NCBI RefSeq assembly: GCF_900156885.1
Contig: NZ_FTOY01000011.1
Location: 186,001-250,000, forward strand
DNA: 64,000 bases
Reading direction: 5' to 3'
Origin: Limosilactobacillus caccae
GTDB lineage: Bacteria; Bacillota; Bacilli; Lactobacillales; Lactobacillaceae
The notes beneath the pieces were generated by a model. That model made no database searches. It saw nothing but the letters and a program-made list of their open reading frames with translations, and had not been told where the DNA came from. Below are positions 33,027 through 42,095 of this stretch, one piece after another. The stretch's first letter is position 1. Each line of letters starts with the position of its first letter. The position numbers and the translations under genes are program-made.

Positions 33027-33938
33027 TCAGCTACCCTTTATTTTTTCGGGCACCCGGATATTAATTGCGAGGACCGCTACGATAACGAGGATTGAGCCGA
33101 TAATGTCAGCCCCGGTCATCTGCAAATGCAAGAAGATGACTGAGCCAATAGTGGCTGATAAGGGCTCAAAAGCGTCCATCAGGCTAAAGGTCGTTGCGTC
33201 GATATAACGCAAGGAGTTATTGGCTAGCTGGAAAGGAATCAGCGTCCCGATAACAAGGATGCCAAGTGAGTAGAGCCAGACTGACGGTACGTTTGGAACA
33301 TGCGGCTGGCTAGGGTGGATGGCAAGAAGGGTCAGGCCCGCGAATAAGAGCCCCCAGCCGGTAATGATAAGTGAGGGAACTTTTCCTTCCCGGAGCATAT
33401 TTTGCGGAATCAGGGTGTTAGTTGCCACCCCGACAGCAGAGATTAGCCCCCAGATCAGCACGCTCGGGGTCATGGCTAGGTGGTTAAACTGGCCATGGGT
33501 TGCAATCGTAAAGACCCCTAAAAAGGCAAAAATTGCGCAGATAATTTCAATCCGCCGGGGTGGGAGGTGGCGGAAGACTGCCTGGTAAGCAATGATAAAG
33601 AAAGGGCCGATGAACTGTAAAATAGTGGCGATCGACGCATTACCATATTGGACGGCCATGAAGTAGGCAAACTGCACGGGCACCAGGCCGAATACCCCGT
33701 ATGCAAAGATGACCCACGCCACGTGTAAGTCGGTAAAGATCCGGAATGGGTGGTCACCACGGAGCTGGCTAATGAGGACTAAGATAATTCCAGCGGAAAT
33801 CATCCTGGTCTGCGTTACCCACATTGAAGTGATTGAACTACTAACATTAAAAAGGGCCTTTGCAAAAAGCCCCGAAATTCCCCAAAAGGTACAGGCGATG
33901 ATGATCATCGCGGTCCCTAATACTTTTTTATTTTCCAT
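33027..33938 (-). CDS. EamA/DMT-family transporter
   Basis: 303 residues, ten predicted TM helices in two EamA repeats (LGTAMIIIACTFWGISGLFAKALF starts the first; SVLIWGLISAVGVATNTLIPQ the second). Family members export amino acids or metabolites, but the substrate here is unknown. Its product begins with a short basic tail and ends KIKGS. It faces the argF gene across a shared terminator; no regulator is adjacent. Confidence 0.88.
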   Translation of the reverse strand: MENKKVLGTAMIIIACTFWGISGLFAKALFNVSSSITSMWVTQTRMISAGIILVLISQLRGDHPFRIFTDLHVAWVIFAYGVFGLVPVQFAYFMAVQYGNASIATILQFIGPFFIIAYQAVFRHLPPRRIEIICAIFAFLGVFTIATHGQFNHLAMTPSVLIWGLISAVGVATNTLIPQNMLREGKVPSLIITGWGLLFAGLTLLAIHPSQPHVPNVPSVWLYSLGILVIGTLIPFQLANNSLRYIDATTFSLMDAFEPLSATIGSVIFLHLQMTGADIIGSILVIVAVLAINIRVPEKIKGS

Positions 33939-34024
33939 ATAACTACTCTTTCCAATTTTAAAATTCCATCCTTTATTTTAACATAGCAATTTTACGAACG
34001 GCGGACGGAAAAGGAACTTTTAGC

Positions 34025-34747
34025 CTAGTTACTTGCTACAGAACCGTCCGCACTGTGCTGGACCGGTTGGGGAGTCTTGCGATATAAGGAGCGGACGTGG
34101 TCGATATCTGTTGGTTGGATCGCGTAGTAGGATCCGGCCGGCTGCATGACGGATTGCTGGTTTGTATGTTCAAGGCCAATGGCGTGGCCGAGTTCGTGTT
34201 CAGCTGTATTGACAATCCGTTGTTGGGAGTAGCCAAAGACAGGGTTGAGAAGGTAGTAAGAATTAAGCTCAACATCTGCCTGGAGAAAGTAGCCAGTTGC
34301 AGCGTTCATGCTCGTATTAGTTAGCCCTGCTGCACCGTTATCTGCTTTATTAACGGCGGTGACGGTAATGTTTGCATCTTCTTTATTACTTGTTTGTTTA
34401 AAATGAAAGGCACCGCTGGCGTTCCATTGACGAATGGCAGTTTCTGCCGCGCTCTTGAGAATCTTGTTGTCGATATCAACATAAATTGTTGCAGAATTTT
34501 GCTGCCAGCGGGCATTTGCTGGCCGGTCTGTTGACTCAGTTGGTAAATCAACAGTTTGCTTGGTTGGGGCGAGACTTTGCCCGGTTAGTTTCCGGTATAG
34601 GGTTTGGGTAATGACCTGAGTATTATGGATGCCGATGTTCACCTGGGCTTGAAACGACGGGCTGTTTTGGTAAAAGTAAATGATCCCGCCGAAGAGCAAT
34701 AGGTAAACTAGCGGTAAAAGAAAACCATGTTTTTTCGTTGTCCTCAC
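34025..34747 (-). CDS. Membrane-anchored matrixin-like zinc metalloprotease
   Basis: 240 residues. One N-terminal TM or signal anchor (about residues 10-26) places the rest outside. The zinc motif HELGHAIGLEH (about 187-197), with three His and a catalytic Glu, is followed by the Met-turn SVMQPAG, as in M10A matrixins. The region ATIYVDIDNKILKSAAETAIRQW matches the first strand and helix of such folds. Substrate unknown; related lactobacillar proteins are called Zn-dependent proteases. No obvious propeptide Cys switch. SD GGAGGTG. Confidence 0.87.
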   Translation of the reverse strand: MRTTKKHGFLLPLVYLLLFGGIIYFYQNSPSFQAQVNIGIHNTQVITQTLYRKLTGQSLAPTKQTVDLPTESTDRPANARWQQNSATIYVDIDNKILKSAAETAIRQWNASGAFHFKQTSNKEDANITVTAVNKADNGAAGLTNTSMNAATGYFLQADVELNSYYLLNPVFGYSQQRIVNTAEHELGHAIGLEHTNQQSVMQPAGSYYAIQPTDIDHVRSLYRKTPQPVQHSADGSVASN

Positions 34748-34816
34748 CTCCTTGTATGCTCAAGTGTAATTAAAAAGGGCGGCAAGGTCCATTAATTTAA
34801 TGGTTAAGCTTTTGTG

Positions 34817-34872
34817 TTGACGAATGTAAACGTTAATTATAAAATTAAGGTAAGTTATAGATTACATTTGTA
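34817..34872 (+). promoter_or_regulatory. Copper-responsive promoter with CopY boxes
   Basis: TTGACG (34817-34822), 17-bp spacer, TAAAAT (34840-34845). TACATTTGTA at 34863-34872 is an exact TACANNTGTA CopY box just after the expected start. GACGAATGTA at 34819-34828, over the -35, matches KACANNTGTM with one change. The repressor CopY is not encoded in this window. Confidence 0.75.
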
Positions 34873-34894
34873 AACACAAAGGAGCGAGTAAACG

Positions 34895-35263
34895 ATGCAA
34901 GGATTAACAATTATTATTGCAATTATTTTAATCGGCTTTATTATCTGGTGGTTCTTTGGTAAGCACGAAGAAGCGGCGGGGCAATCCGCCATTACTAATG
35001 ATCAGCAGGAAGCAACAATTGTGGTTAATGGTGGTTATTCACCAAAAACGGTTGTCTTAAAAAAAGGGATTCCTGCGAAAGTAACCTTTGATATGCGTGA
35101 TAAGACTGCTTGCTTGTCCCACGTTGTTTTTGACGAATTAGGCTTGGATAAGGATCTGACTAAGCAAGCAACAACGACGGTGGAAATCCCAACAGATAAG
35201 GCAAAGGAATTTAACTTTGCTTGCGGGATGAATATGTTCCACGGGAAGGTGATTGTTAAGTAA
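34895..35263 (+). CDS. Membrane-anchored cupredoxin-domain protein
   Basis: 122 residues. N-terminal TM anchor (about 3-22), then a cupredoxin-like beta fold (about 42-122) with the copper-ligand pattern CLSH in [13 protein letters not shown] and [10 protein letters not shown] near the C-terminus, giving Cys, His and Met ligands. Probably binds copper outside the membrane and cooperates with the adjacent P-type ATPase. Its stop overlaps the ATPase start by one base. CopY boxes lie upstream. Confidence 0.85.
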   Translation: MQGLTIIIAIILIGFIIWWFFGKHEEAAGQSAITNDQQEATIVVNGGYSPKTVVLKKGIPAKVTFDMRDKTACLSHVVFDELGLDKDLTKQATTTVEIPTDKAKEFNFACGMNMFHGKVIVK

Positions 35264-37200
35264 TGAGATTATCAAATTTACAGCGCTTTTGGTTATCATT
35301 CGTGCTGGCACTGCCATTACTTATTCAAATGCTGCTGATGCCTTTTCACTGGATGATGCCAGGTTATAACTGGGTGGCATTGGTTACCACTACTTTAATA
35401 ATGCTTATTTCTGCACGAGCATACTGGACAAGTGCCTGGGCTGCCTTCCGCCATCACCGGGCAAACATGAACACCCTGGTTGCCATCGGGACCGCAGTTG
35501 CCTACTTTTACAGTGTGTTTGCGATGGTAACTGGCCGGGAAGTATACTTTGAAAGTGCGGCTTTTGTGACTGTCTTTGTGATGCTGGGGGATGCCCTAGA
35601 AGAGCGGATGCATAACAACGCCACGAATGCACTAGAGAAGCTAGCAAACCTCCAGGTGAAAACCGCGGCGGTCCTAAGGGATGGCAAGTTTGTTGAAGTG
35701 CCGCTAAGCGCAGTTCAAGTCGGTGACATTATCCAGGTTAAGCCGGGGCAAAAGTTGCCTGTTGACGGCGTAATCACCAGTGGTAAGGGATCAATTGATG
35801 AATCAATGGTGACCGGTGAGAGCATGCCAGTTGAAAAGCATGTTGGAGACGAAGTGATTGGGGCGACCCTTAACCAAGCCGCAAGCTTTACTTTCCGGGT
35901 AACGAAGGTCGGTGAAGATACTATGCTGGCGCAAATCGTTGAGATGGTTAAACACGCGCAAACCAGCCACGCACCAATCCAAAAGCTGACTGATCGGATT
36001 GCGGGAATCTTTGTCCCAATCGTTTTAATTATCTCTATCCTAACTTTCGTTGCCTGGTATGCCTTGATCGGTACCAGTGCGGTTTCGGCGATGTTATTTG
36101 CCGTTGCGGTGGTTGTGATCGCCTGTCCCTGTGCACTTGGGTTAGCCACACCGACTGCTTTGATGGTTGGCACCGCCCGGGCAGCGAAGATGGGGGTCTT
36201 GATCAAGGACGGTGAAGCCCTTGAAGAAGTAAGTCAGGTCAAAACAATCATCTTTGATAAGACGGGAACAATCACAAGCGGTAAACCAAAAGTTACGGAT
36301 ATTGTTGGTGACCCTGCTGAAGTTTTACCCTTGGCCGTGAGCCTCGAAGAACAGTCCGAGCACCCGCTGGCACGTGCAATTACTGAATATGCTAGTGAAA
36401 AGCAGGTTGCGCCATTAGCGGTGACCGACTTTGCCGTGGTCGAAGGAAAAGGGGTCCGGGCGGTCGTTGATGGGCAAACTGCCTTTGTTGGTAATAGCAA
36501 GATGATGGTTGCTGAAGAACTGGCACCTAAGTTAGCCGCTGAAATTAAGCGTCTGCAAAAGGAAGCAAAGACAGTGACGATTGTTGGTCGCGGCAAGCAA
36601 GTGATTGGGGCAATTGCCATCCAGGATACGCCCAAGCCAGGGGCAAAAGAGGCAATCGCAGCCCTTAAAAAGCAGGGGCTTAAGACCGTTATGCTGACTG
36701 GGGACAACCAGGATGTTGCCCGGGCAATTGCTGCCCAGGTTGGCATTGATGAAGTGATCGCTAATGTCTTACCAAATGAAAAGGCCGACCGGGTAGCGGC
36801 ATTCCAACAGGCCGGCAAGGTTGCCTTTGTCGGTGACGGAATTAACGATGCTCCGGCATTGACCCTTGCAGACGTTGGTATTGCGATGGGTTCCGGAACG
36901 GATATTGCGATTGCTTCTGGAAACATTGTGCTTGTCCAAAATGACCTCGCTGGTGTCGTGCGGGCGTTGAGCATTAGTCAGAAAACATTCAACCGCATTA
37001 AGCTCAACTTATTCTGGGCCTTGATATACAATGTTGTTGGAATCCCGATTGCCGCCGGATTATTTGCCGGCCTCGGAATAATGCTTAGTCCTGAATTGGC
37101 TGGGCTGGCGATGGCCTTTAGTTCTGTTTCAGTTGTCGGTTCTTCATTGTTGTTGAATAAGAGCAAGATTGCTGGGGAACCGGCAGTTGTGGAAGGATAA
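35263..37200 (+). CDS. Copper-translocating P-type ATPase
   Basis: 645-residue P1B ATPase. It lacks N-terminal HMA metal-binding domains and starts directly with TM helices. Key motifs: TGESMPVEK (actuator), CPC in [17 protein letters not shown] (near residue 288), the phosphorylation site DKTGTITSG (near 331), EHPLARAI with the HP of P1B pumps, and [10 protein letters not shown]. Probable Cu+ exporter. Translationally coupled to the cupredoxin protein; terminator follows. Confidence 0.93.
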   Translation: MRLSNLQRFWLSFVLALPLLIQMLLMPFHWMMPGYNWVALVTTTLIMLISARAYWTSAWAAFRHHRANMNTLVAIGTAVAYFYSVFAMVTGREVYFESAAFVTVFVMLGDALEERMHNNATNALEKLANLQVKTAAVLRDGKFVEVPLSAVQVGDIIQVKPGQKLPVDGVITSGKGSIDESMVTGESMPVEKHVGDEVIGATLNQAASFTFRVTKVGEDTMLAQIVEMVKHAQTSHAPIQKLTDRIAGIFVPIVLIISILTFVAWYALIGTSAVSAMLFAVAVVVIACPCALGLATPTALMVGTARAAKMGVLIKDGEALEEVSQVKTIIFDKTGTITSGKPKVTDIVGDPAEVLPLAVSLEEQSEHPLARAITEYASEKQVAPLAVTDFAVVEGKGVRAVVDGQTAFVGNSKMMVAEELAPKLAAEIKRLQKEAKTVTIVGRGKQVIGAIAIQDTPKPGAKEAIAALKKQGLKTVMLTGDNQDVARAIAAQVGIDEVIANVLPNEKADRVAAFQQAGKVAFVGDGINDAPALTLADVGIAMGSGTDIAIASGNIVLVQNDLAGVVRALSISQKTFNRIKLNLFWALIYNVVGIPIAAGLFAGLGIMLSPELAGLAMAFSSVSVVGSSLLLNKSKIAGEPAVVEG

Positions 37201-37208
37201 ATACTAAT

Positions 37209-37246
37209 TCACGGAACTGGAAAGTGGTATTTCAGTTCCGTTTTTT
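37209..37246 (+). terminator. Intrinsic terminator of copper operon
   Basis: ACGGAACTG/CAGTTCCGT 9-bp stem followed by TTTTTTG. Confidence 0.85.
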
Positions 37247-37319
37247 GTATTCAACATCACAATGTAAAAGGGTTTTGCGGTAAAATAAAAATATAGAATA
37301 CAAACGAGGAGGGAGAAAA

Positions 37320-37799
37320 ATGGCAACAACTTTTTTGCTTCACGTTCAGTTGAGTTGGGGTGAAGAACGGGACTACCTGATTGCAAATGACGTGGAGCCG
37401 GGCTTAATGCACCGTTATCAGACGCGGGATAATTGGCAAGAGGTGATTATTGACGCATTAATCAATGTGCCCGTTGCCCCGTACCTCCCAAGTAAGGCGG
37501 TCAATCCCCCAATTGCCACCGCAAAAGTCATGTCAGTTAAAGCCATTGACCTCGCTGATGCGCAGCCAGATGTTCAGCGGACAAGGAGTCAATTTATTAT
37601 GGCCGTCGTATGGCAAAAACAAACGTCAGCAGCTAACTATAACTTTTTGCACCATGACTATGATAAGTGGACCCAGCGGCAGATTAAGGCTGATGTTGAT
37701 TACTGGTGTGAGCATAAACGCCACCCGCTAACCACCCTGGTTACAAAATGGCGCTGTGCAGAGCAACGCCGCCGTTTTCACCGGGAAATTATGGAATAA
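37320..37799 (+). CDS. Hypothetical protein, 159 aa
   Basis: Not recognised. Soluble, with no TM segment. It has a beta-rich N-terminal half (TTFLLHVQLSWGEERDYLIAND) and a C-terminal half rich in Trp, His, Arg and Gln (YDKWTQRQIKADVDYWCEHKRHP ... CAEQRRRFHREIME), probably helical and basic. SD GAGGAGGG is strong, so it is likely expressed. It lies between the copper operon and tRNA-Gln with no clear functional link. Confidence 0.65.
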   Translation: MATTFLLHVQLSWGEERDYLIANDVEPGLMHRYQTRDNWQEVIIDALINVPVAPYLPSKAVNPPIATAKVMSVKAIDLADAQPDVQRTRSQFIMAVVWQKQTSAANYNFLHHDYDKWTQRQIKADVDYWCEHKRHPLTTLVTKWRCAEQRRRFHREIME

Positions 37800-37823
37800 A
37801 TTCAAAAAAATTTGCCAAAAGAG

Positions 37824-37852
37824 TTGACTAATACGCAAGTTCCATGTATATT
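37824..37852 (+). promoter_or_regulatory. Promoter of tRNA-Gln
   Basis: TTGACT, 17-bp spacer, TATATT, 25 bp before the tRNA. Confidence 0.75.
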
Positions 37853-37877
37853 ATTTAGTGTTGTAAGTCAACATTAT

Positions 37878-37950
37878 TGGGCATTCGCCAAACTGGTAAG
37901 GCAGTGGACTCTGAATCCATAATTTACTGGTTCGAGACCAGTATGCCCAA
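37878..37950 (+). tRNA. tRNA-Gln (anticodon CUG)
   Basis: 73 nt without CCA. Acceptor TGGGCAT/ATGCCCA with the U1-A72 pair typical of tRNA-Gln; D-arm GCC/GGC; anticodon stem GTGGA/TCCAT with loop CTCTGAA, anticodon CTG; T-arm ACTGG TTCGAGA CCAGT. Reads CAG codons specifically. Confidence 0.95.
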
Positions 37951-37956
37951 CTTACT

Positions 37957-38006
37957 AAAAAAGCTGTAATGATAAGATTGCTTGACCTTATCATTACAGC
38001 TTTTAT
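37957..38006. terminator. Bidirectional terminator
   Basis: AAAAGCTGTAATGATAAG and its perfect complement around a 10-nt loop, T-rich on both sides. Ends tRNA-Gln on the plus strand and overlaps the stop of the response regulator gene (38003) on the minus strand. Confidence 0.9.
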
Positions 38007-38833
38007 TTTTTATGTTCAGCGAGTTCATCCAAGAACCGTTGGAGCTTAATCCGCCCGCCTGTTTTCCGCTTTCCCTGCTGGTAGAGCATTTCGCTATGGA
38101 CATTTTCATAGCCGAATAAGGAATTTGCTAAATCACAAAGCTGCTCGTCATAAGGATTATCAATTAGCCGGTTGGCGGTATTTGTAAGGCCAACTTTAAT
38201 TGCCCGGCGAATCCGTTGCTCAACAACTTTCTTTTCATGATCACTAAGTCCGAGGAGACCATTTAAGTCGAGTGCGCGGTAGTTCACTCCTTGGCTCTGC
38301 ATTAAGACTATTATTTGCAAGATATCAGTTGTCCCCTTTTCTGACGTCATCCCAAGGTACTTCAGGATGTCGCTTTGCTGGTTTGTCTTTGCTGGCGTAG
38401 TTGGTTGCTGGGCTGGCTGGTTATTGCTATTGATCATGTTAGAAATCGAAGTGAGTTTGGAGGCCATCCGGATACTTTGCTCGACATTTTTAAGGACGGC
38501 CTTGACTTCGATTAGGTTGATTGGCTTGCTGATAAAAAAGTCAATTCCTGATTGGTATGCTTCTGCTCGCATATCACCATCTTGTACTTTTGAAATCATT
38601 ACGAAGCGGGTATGTGGTTTGACTTTTTTGAGGTGTTTGACAAGCTCAATTCCTGATAATTCAGGCATTAAAAGGTCGACTAGCACGATATCAACATCGC
38701 GGACGAGTAACTCTTTTAATGCAGTCGTGGAGTGGTCGCTTACGCCAACTACCTCGTCGTTGAAGTTTTGTTCGATTATATTTTGTAAAACATAGATGAC
38801 CGATTGATCATCGTCAACAATAAAGTATTTCAT
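38003..38833 (-). CDS. GlnL/YcbB-like response regulator
   Basis: 276 residues. Receiver domain (about 1-115) with acidic pair in FIVDDDQS, phospho-Asp in IVLVDLLMPELSG, Ser in VMISKVQDGD and Lys in FFISKPINL. After a Gln/Pro/Thr-rich linker, the C-terminal domain (about 150-276: EQRIRRAIKVGLTNTANRLID ... INRIKLQRFLDEL-like) resembles the YcbB domain of Bacillus GlnL. GlnK-GlnL of Bacillus senses glutamine and induces glutamine use. Here it neighbours an arginine/ornithine-type permease, so its signal could be a related amino acid. It follows the kinase gene by 4 bp. Confidence 0.85.
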   Translation of the reverse strand: MKYFIVDDDQSVIYVLQNIIEQNFNDEVVGVSDHSTTALKELLVRDVDIVLVDLLMPELSGIELVKHLKKVKPHTRFVMISKVQDGDMRAEAYQSGIDFFISKPINLIEVKAVLKNVEQSIRMASKLTSISNMINSNNQPAQQPTTPAKTNQQSDILKYLGMTSEKGTTDILQIIVLMQSQGVNYRALDLNGLLGLSDHEKKVVEQRIRRAIKVGLTNTANRLIDNPYDEQLCDLANSLFGYENVHSEMLYQQGKRKTGGRIKLQRFLDELAEHKK

Positions 38834-38837
38834 GTGA

Positions 38838-40130
38838 TTATTCCCCCGTCGTTGTTAGTTTATTGCGGTCAAGAGTAACCGCAAAGGTAGTGCCAAGTTC
38901 TGGCGTTGAGTCAACCGTAATCTGGCCGCCAAATTGTTCGCGCGCAATGGTCTGGACGCTGGATAAGCCAATTCCGCGATAGATATCCCCTGAAGAATCA
39001 AACTTAGTTGAAAAGCCTGGCTTAAAAATTAAATTGATGAGGTTGGCGGGGATCCCCTTGCCATTATCCGTCACGGAAATATAAACCCACTTTGCATCCT
39101 CAGTGACCTGGATTAGGATCTCACCGTTTGGCTTCTTCTCAATTGCGTCAATCCCATTTAAGATTAAATTCGACAAGATGGTAACAAGATAGTAGTGCTG
39201 TGGGATCTTCGCATCGACCTGGTTTTGGACGACGAGGTTAATTGCCGCTTTCTTTTTCCGGATGATCATTTGCGAATAGGAAGTCACTATTTTTAAGATA
39301 TCATGCATTAGCATTGGTTCATTGCTGCTGTCATCAAAATAATCCCCAAGGCCCTTAATGACGTTTTGATAGGAATGCTTAATTTCGTGAACATGCTGGG
39401 CAATTTTGTAAGCGATCGCTTGTTCTTCTGGTCGTTGCTCATCTTTTAAGCGTTCATTTAATAGGTAGGCGTTTTTAGTTACCCGTTCAATTTCATTGAT
39501 TGTCTTTTTCATAAAATAGACTTCGCTTTTGACCGCGGACGCAACCCAGATAAAGTGGTAATACTGCCGTTCGTGACTATCACTGCTGACGGTGAGCAGG
39601 CGGACATAATGAACGCCAAAGGCCAGGGCAAAGGCAAGGGTTGAGCGGCAGAGGGCAATGATGAATAACGCTTGAATAATGTGGAGCGTAAACGGGTGGA
39701 AGTGGTTTAGAAAGGATAACTCAGCAATATTTGCCAGGTAGTCACAAATGATAATGGTTAAAAAGAAGGCAATATTATTCTGAAAAGTCCGCCGCCAATA
39801 AAGCAGGTAGTAAATTAATGTGTAGCATGCGAAAAAGATGATGTCTGCAAGGGTATAAAGCAAGACATTACTAGTGGTCGTTTCCTGGGTAATAAAGAGG
39901 TAAAAGCCCCGAAAAATTGGTGAGGCAAGGGCAATTGCCAGTCCCAGCTGTAATGGGTTTAGGTCTTGGTTAAAGTAGAGAAATAGTGGTAAAGCAAGGG
40001 CGGAGATAGCGATAATATTTCCCGGAACCAAAGCATTTACCCCAATCTGTGAGGCAAGGGCAACGCAGATTGAGGCAATAATTATCCGCTGGTATTTACG
40101 ATAACGGAGAAAATTAAGATTTCGTAACAT
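38838..40130 (-). CDS. GlnK-like membrane sensor kinase (GHKL)
   Basis: 430 residues from the ATG at 40130, preceded by GGGAG; a longer frame to 40151 lacks an SD. About six TM helices in the N-terminal 205 residues and no large extracellular domain. The kinase part has the phospho-acceptor HEIKHSYQNVIKGLGDYF (near residue 245), N-box NLILNGIDAIEK, DNGKGIP and GIGLSSVQ. Architecture and partner fit the GlnK/YcbA group. The gene pair is divergent from the YfcC-type permease, sharing a regulatory region with two cre-like sites. Confidence 0.85.
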   Translation of the reverse strand: MLRNLNFLRYRKYQRIIIASICVALASQIGVNALVPGNIIAISALALPLFLYFNQDLNPLQLGLAIALASPIFRGFYLFITQETTTSNVLLYTLADIIFFACYTLIYYLLYWRRTFQNNIAFFLTIIICDYLANIAELSFLNHFHPFTLHIIQALFIIALCRSTLAFALAFGVHYVRLLTVSSDSHERQYYHFIWVASAVKSEVYFMKKTINEIERVTKNAYLLNERLKDEQRPEEQAIAYKIAQHVHEIKHSYQNVIKGLGDYFDDSSNEPMLMHDILKIVTSYSQMIIRKKKAAINLVVQNQVDAKIPQHYYLVTILSNLILNGIDAIEKKPNGEILIQVTEDAKWVYISVTDNGKGIPANLINLIFKPGFSTKFDSSGDIYRGIGLSSVQTIAREQFGGQITVDSTPELGTTFAVTLDRNKLTTTGE

Positions 40131-40146
40131 GAGGACTCCCAACATT

Positions 40147-40229
40147 ATCACAAAGAGTTGTGATTAAAAATGATTATTTCTGAATAATTGTGTAAGCGCT
40201 TACTAGAATCATTCTTGTAAGCGGTTAAT
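40147..40229. promoter_or_regulatory. Divergent control region: palindrome, ArgR-like element, two cre sites
   Basis: ATCACAA-AGAG-TTGTGAT palindrome (40147-40164), beside the kinase start. AAAAATGATTATTTCTGAA (40166-40184) recurs upstream of arcB with one change. GTGTAAGCGCTTACT (40190-40204) and TTGTAAGCGGTTAAT (40215-40229) each match cre at 14 of 15 positions. Confidence 0.65.
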
Positions 40230-40319
40230 TAATGTTAACCTGATTACTACTCTTTAGCAACCTCCCACGGTAATTTGGTGGTTGCTAATCAAAGAAATAT
40301 TTTAGTAAGGAGTAAGGTT

Positions 40320-41864
40320 ATGGATGCTTCAGTAAAACCAAAGAAGAAGTGGAAATTAAAGATGCCTGGTGCCTTTACAATCCTCTTCTTCTTAACAGTA
40401 ATCTCTGTTTTCTTAACGTGGTTTGTTCCTGCGGGAAGCTACTCAAAACTCTCATATAGTCATGACCATCTTCAAGTCACCGCACCGAGTGGGGACAAGA
40501 CGGTCTACCCAGCGACCCAGCAAACCCTGGATAAGCTTAACGTTAAGATCGATGTTGACCAGTTTAAATCGGGGGCGATTAGTAAACCTGTCTCGGTTCC
40601 AGGAACTTATGAGCGCTTAGCCCAACATCCAGCGAGTCTCTACTCTGTCTTTACAAGTATGGTTAACGGGACGATGGAAGCAGTCGACATTATGATCTTT
40701 ATCTTTGTCCTAGGAGGATTGATCGGTGTCGTAAAGGTGAGTGGCTCGTTTGAATCTGGCCTATCCGCTTTAACAAAGAAGACCAAGGGAAAAGAGTTCA
40801 TCCTCGTCTTCATGGTGTCAGTTCTGCTGGCCCTTGGGGGGACCCTGTGTGGGATTGAGGAAGAAGCAGTTGCCTTTTACCCAATTTTGGCCCCAGTATT
40901 TATTGCAATGGGGTATGACTCGATCGTGACGGTCGGGGCTATTTTCCTTGCGAGCTCGATTGGGACGACATTTTCGGTTATTAACCCGTTCTCCGTTGTG
41001 ATCGCCTCGAATGCAGCTGGAACCCAGTTTACTGAGGGGATGCTTGGCCGGATTATCGGGTTAATCATTGCCGTTATCTGCTTGCTCTTTTACTTACATT
41101 GGTATGCGCAAAAGGTTCAAGACGACCCAACTTTCTCTTATACGTATGAAGACAAAGCCCAGTTTGATAAGATGTGGGCAATGGATTCATCTGAAGAACA
41201 AGATCAGACCTTTACCCTGAAGAAGAAGATAATCCTCATCTTGTTTGCGGCCGCCTTCCCAATTATGATCTGGGGAGTAATGGCCAAGCAGTGGGCCTTT
41301 CCACAGATGGCAGCGGCATTTTTAATCATCGCCGTAACGATTATGTTCCTGACTTGTTTTGGCAAAAAGGACGGTCTTGGCGAATACAAGACAACGACTG
41401 CCTTTGCTGAAGGGGCAGCAAGCTTAGTTGGGGTATCGTTAATCATTGGTTTAGCGCGGGGGATTAATATGATCCTCAATGAAGGATACATCTCTGACAC
41501 GATTCTTTACGCTTCATCCAAGCTAGTTGCCCATATGAGCGGGCCAATCTTTATTATCGTAATGATGCTAATCTTCTTCGTTTTAGGATTTATCGTGCCA
41601 TCTTCATCTGGATTAGCAGTTCTGGCAATGCCGATCTTAGCACCATTAGCGGATACTGTTCATATTCCGCGCTACATTGTTGTTACTGCTTACCAGTTCG
41701 GGCAATACGCAATGCTATTCTTAGCACCAACCGGTTTGGTAATGGCTACTCTCCAGATGCTCGATATGAAGTACTCCCACTGGGTTCGTTTCGTTTGGCC
41801 AGTAGTAGTCTTCGTTCTTGTCTTTGGTGGTGCCTTGCTGATTGCCGAAGTATTATTAGCATAA
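40320..41864 (+). CDS. YfcC/ArcD-type permease, probable arginine:ornithine antiporter
   Basis: 514 residues, about 12 TM helices. YfcC-family pattern: basic N-terminus with PGAFTILFFLTVISVFLTWFVPAGSYS, a long extracytoplasmic loop (about residues 35-105), ALGGTLCGIEEEAVAFYPILAPV, and SSSGLAVLAMPILAPLAD. Members next to arc genes exchange arginine for ornithine; the position upstream of arcB-arcC supports this, but sequence alone does not prove the substrate. The ATG at 40320 has SD AAGGAG. cre and ArgR-like elements lie upstream; a terminator follows. Confidence 0.85.
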   Translation: MDASVKPKKKWKLKMPGAFTILFFLTVISVFLTWFVPAGSYSKLSYSHDHLQVTAPSGDKTVYPATQQTLDKLNVKIDVDQFKSGAISKPVSVPGTYERLAQHPASLYSVFTSMVNGTMEAVDIMIFIFVLGGLIGVVKVSGSFESGLSALTKKTKGKEFILVFMVSVLLALGGTLCGIEEEAVAFYPILAPVFIAMGYDSIVTVGAIFLASSIGTTFSVINPFSVVIASNAAGTQFTEGMLGRIIGLIIAVICLLFYLHWYAQKVQDDPTFSYTYEDKAQFDKMWAMDSSEEQDQTFTLKKKIILILFAAAFPIMIWGVMAKQWAFPQMAAAFLIIAVTIMFLTCFGKKDGLGEYKTTTAFAEGAASLVGVSLIIGLARGINMILNEGYISDTILYASSKLVAHMSGPIFIIVMMLIFFVLGFIVPSSSGLAVLAMPILAPLADTVHIPRYIVVTAYQFGQYAMLFLAPTGLVMATLQMLDMKYSHWVRFVWPVVVFVLVFGGALLIAEVLLA

Positions 41865-41900
41865 ATGTTGCAAAGTTAAACAGTGAAATATACCAACCTT

Positions 41901-41936
41901 AGTTCAGGGGATTGATTTCTTCCTGAACTTTTTTAT
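41901..41936 (+). terminator. Intrinsic terminator after permease
   Basis: AGTTCAGG/CCTGAACT stem followed by TTTTTT. Confidence 0.85.
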
Positions 41937-42025
41937 TGCCAAAAAAGGCCATCGACTAGGAGTGGCTTGCTCTTGAAAGGAGTAGAAATTATCCCGGCGG
42001 TAAAATATTTTGATCTTCTTTGAAG

Positions 42026-42059
42026 AAAAATGATTATTTTTGAAAGCGCTTACTATGAT
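42026..42059 (+). promoter_or_regulatory. arcBC control region: ArgR-like element and cre
   Basis: AAAAATGATTATTTTTGAA (42026-42044) repeats the element at 40166. TTGAAAGCGCTTACT (42040-42054) is a perfect match to the cre consensus and runs up to a TATGAT -10. Expected effects: arginine response and carbon catabolite repression. Confidence 0.72.
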
Positions 42060-42095
42060 ATAACATGTAAACAACATCAAGGAGGATATTTAATC

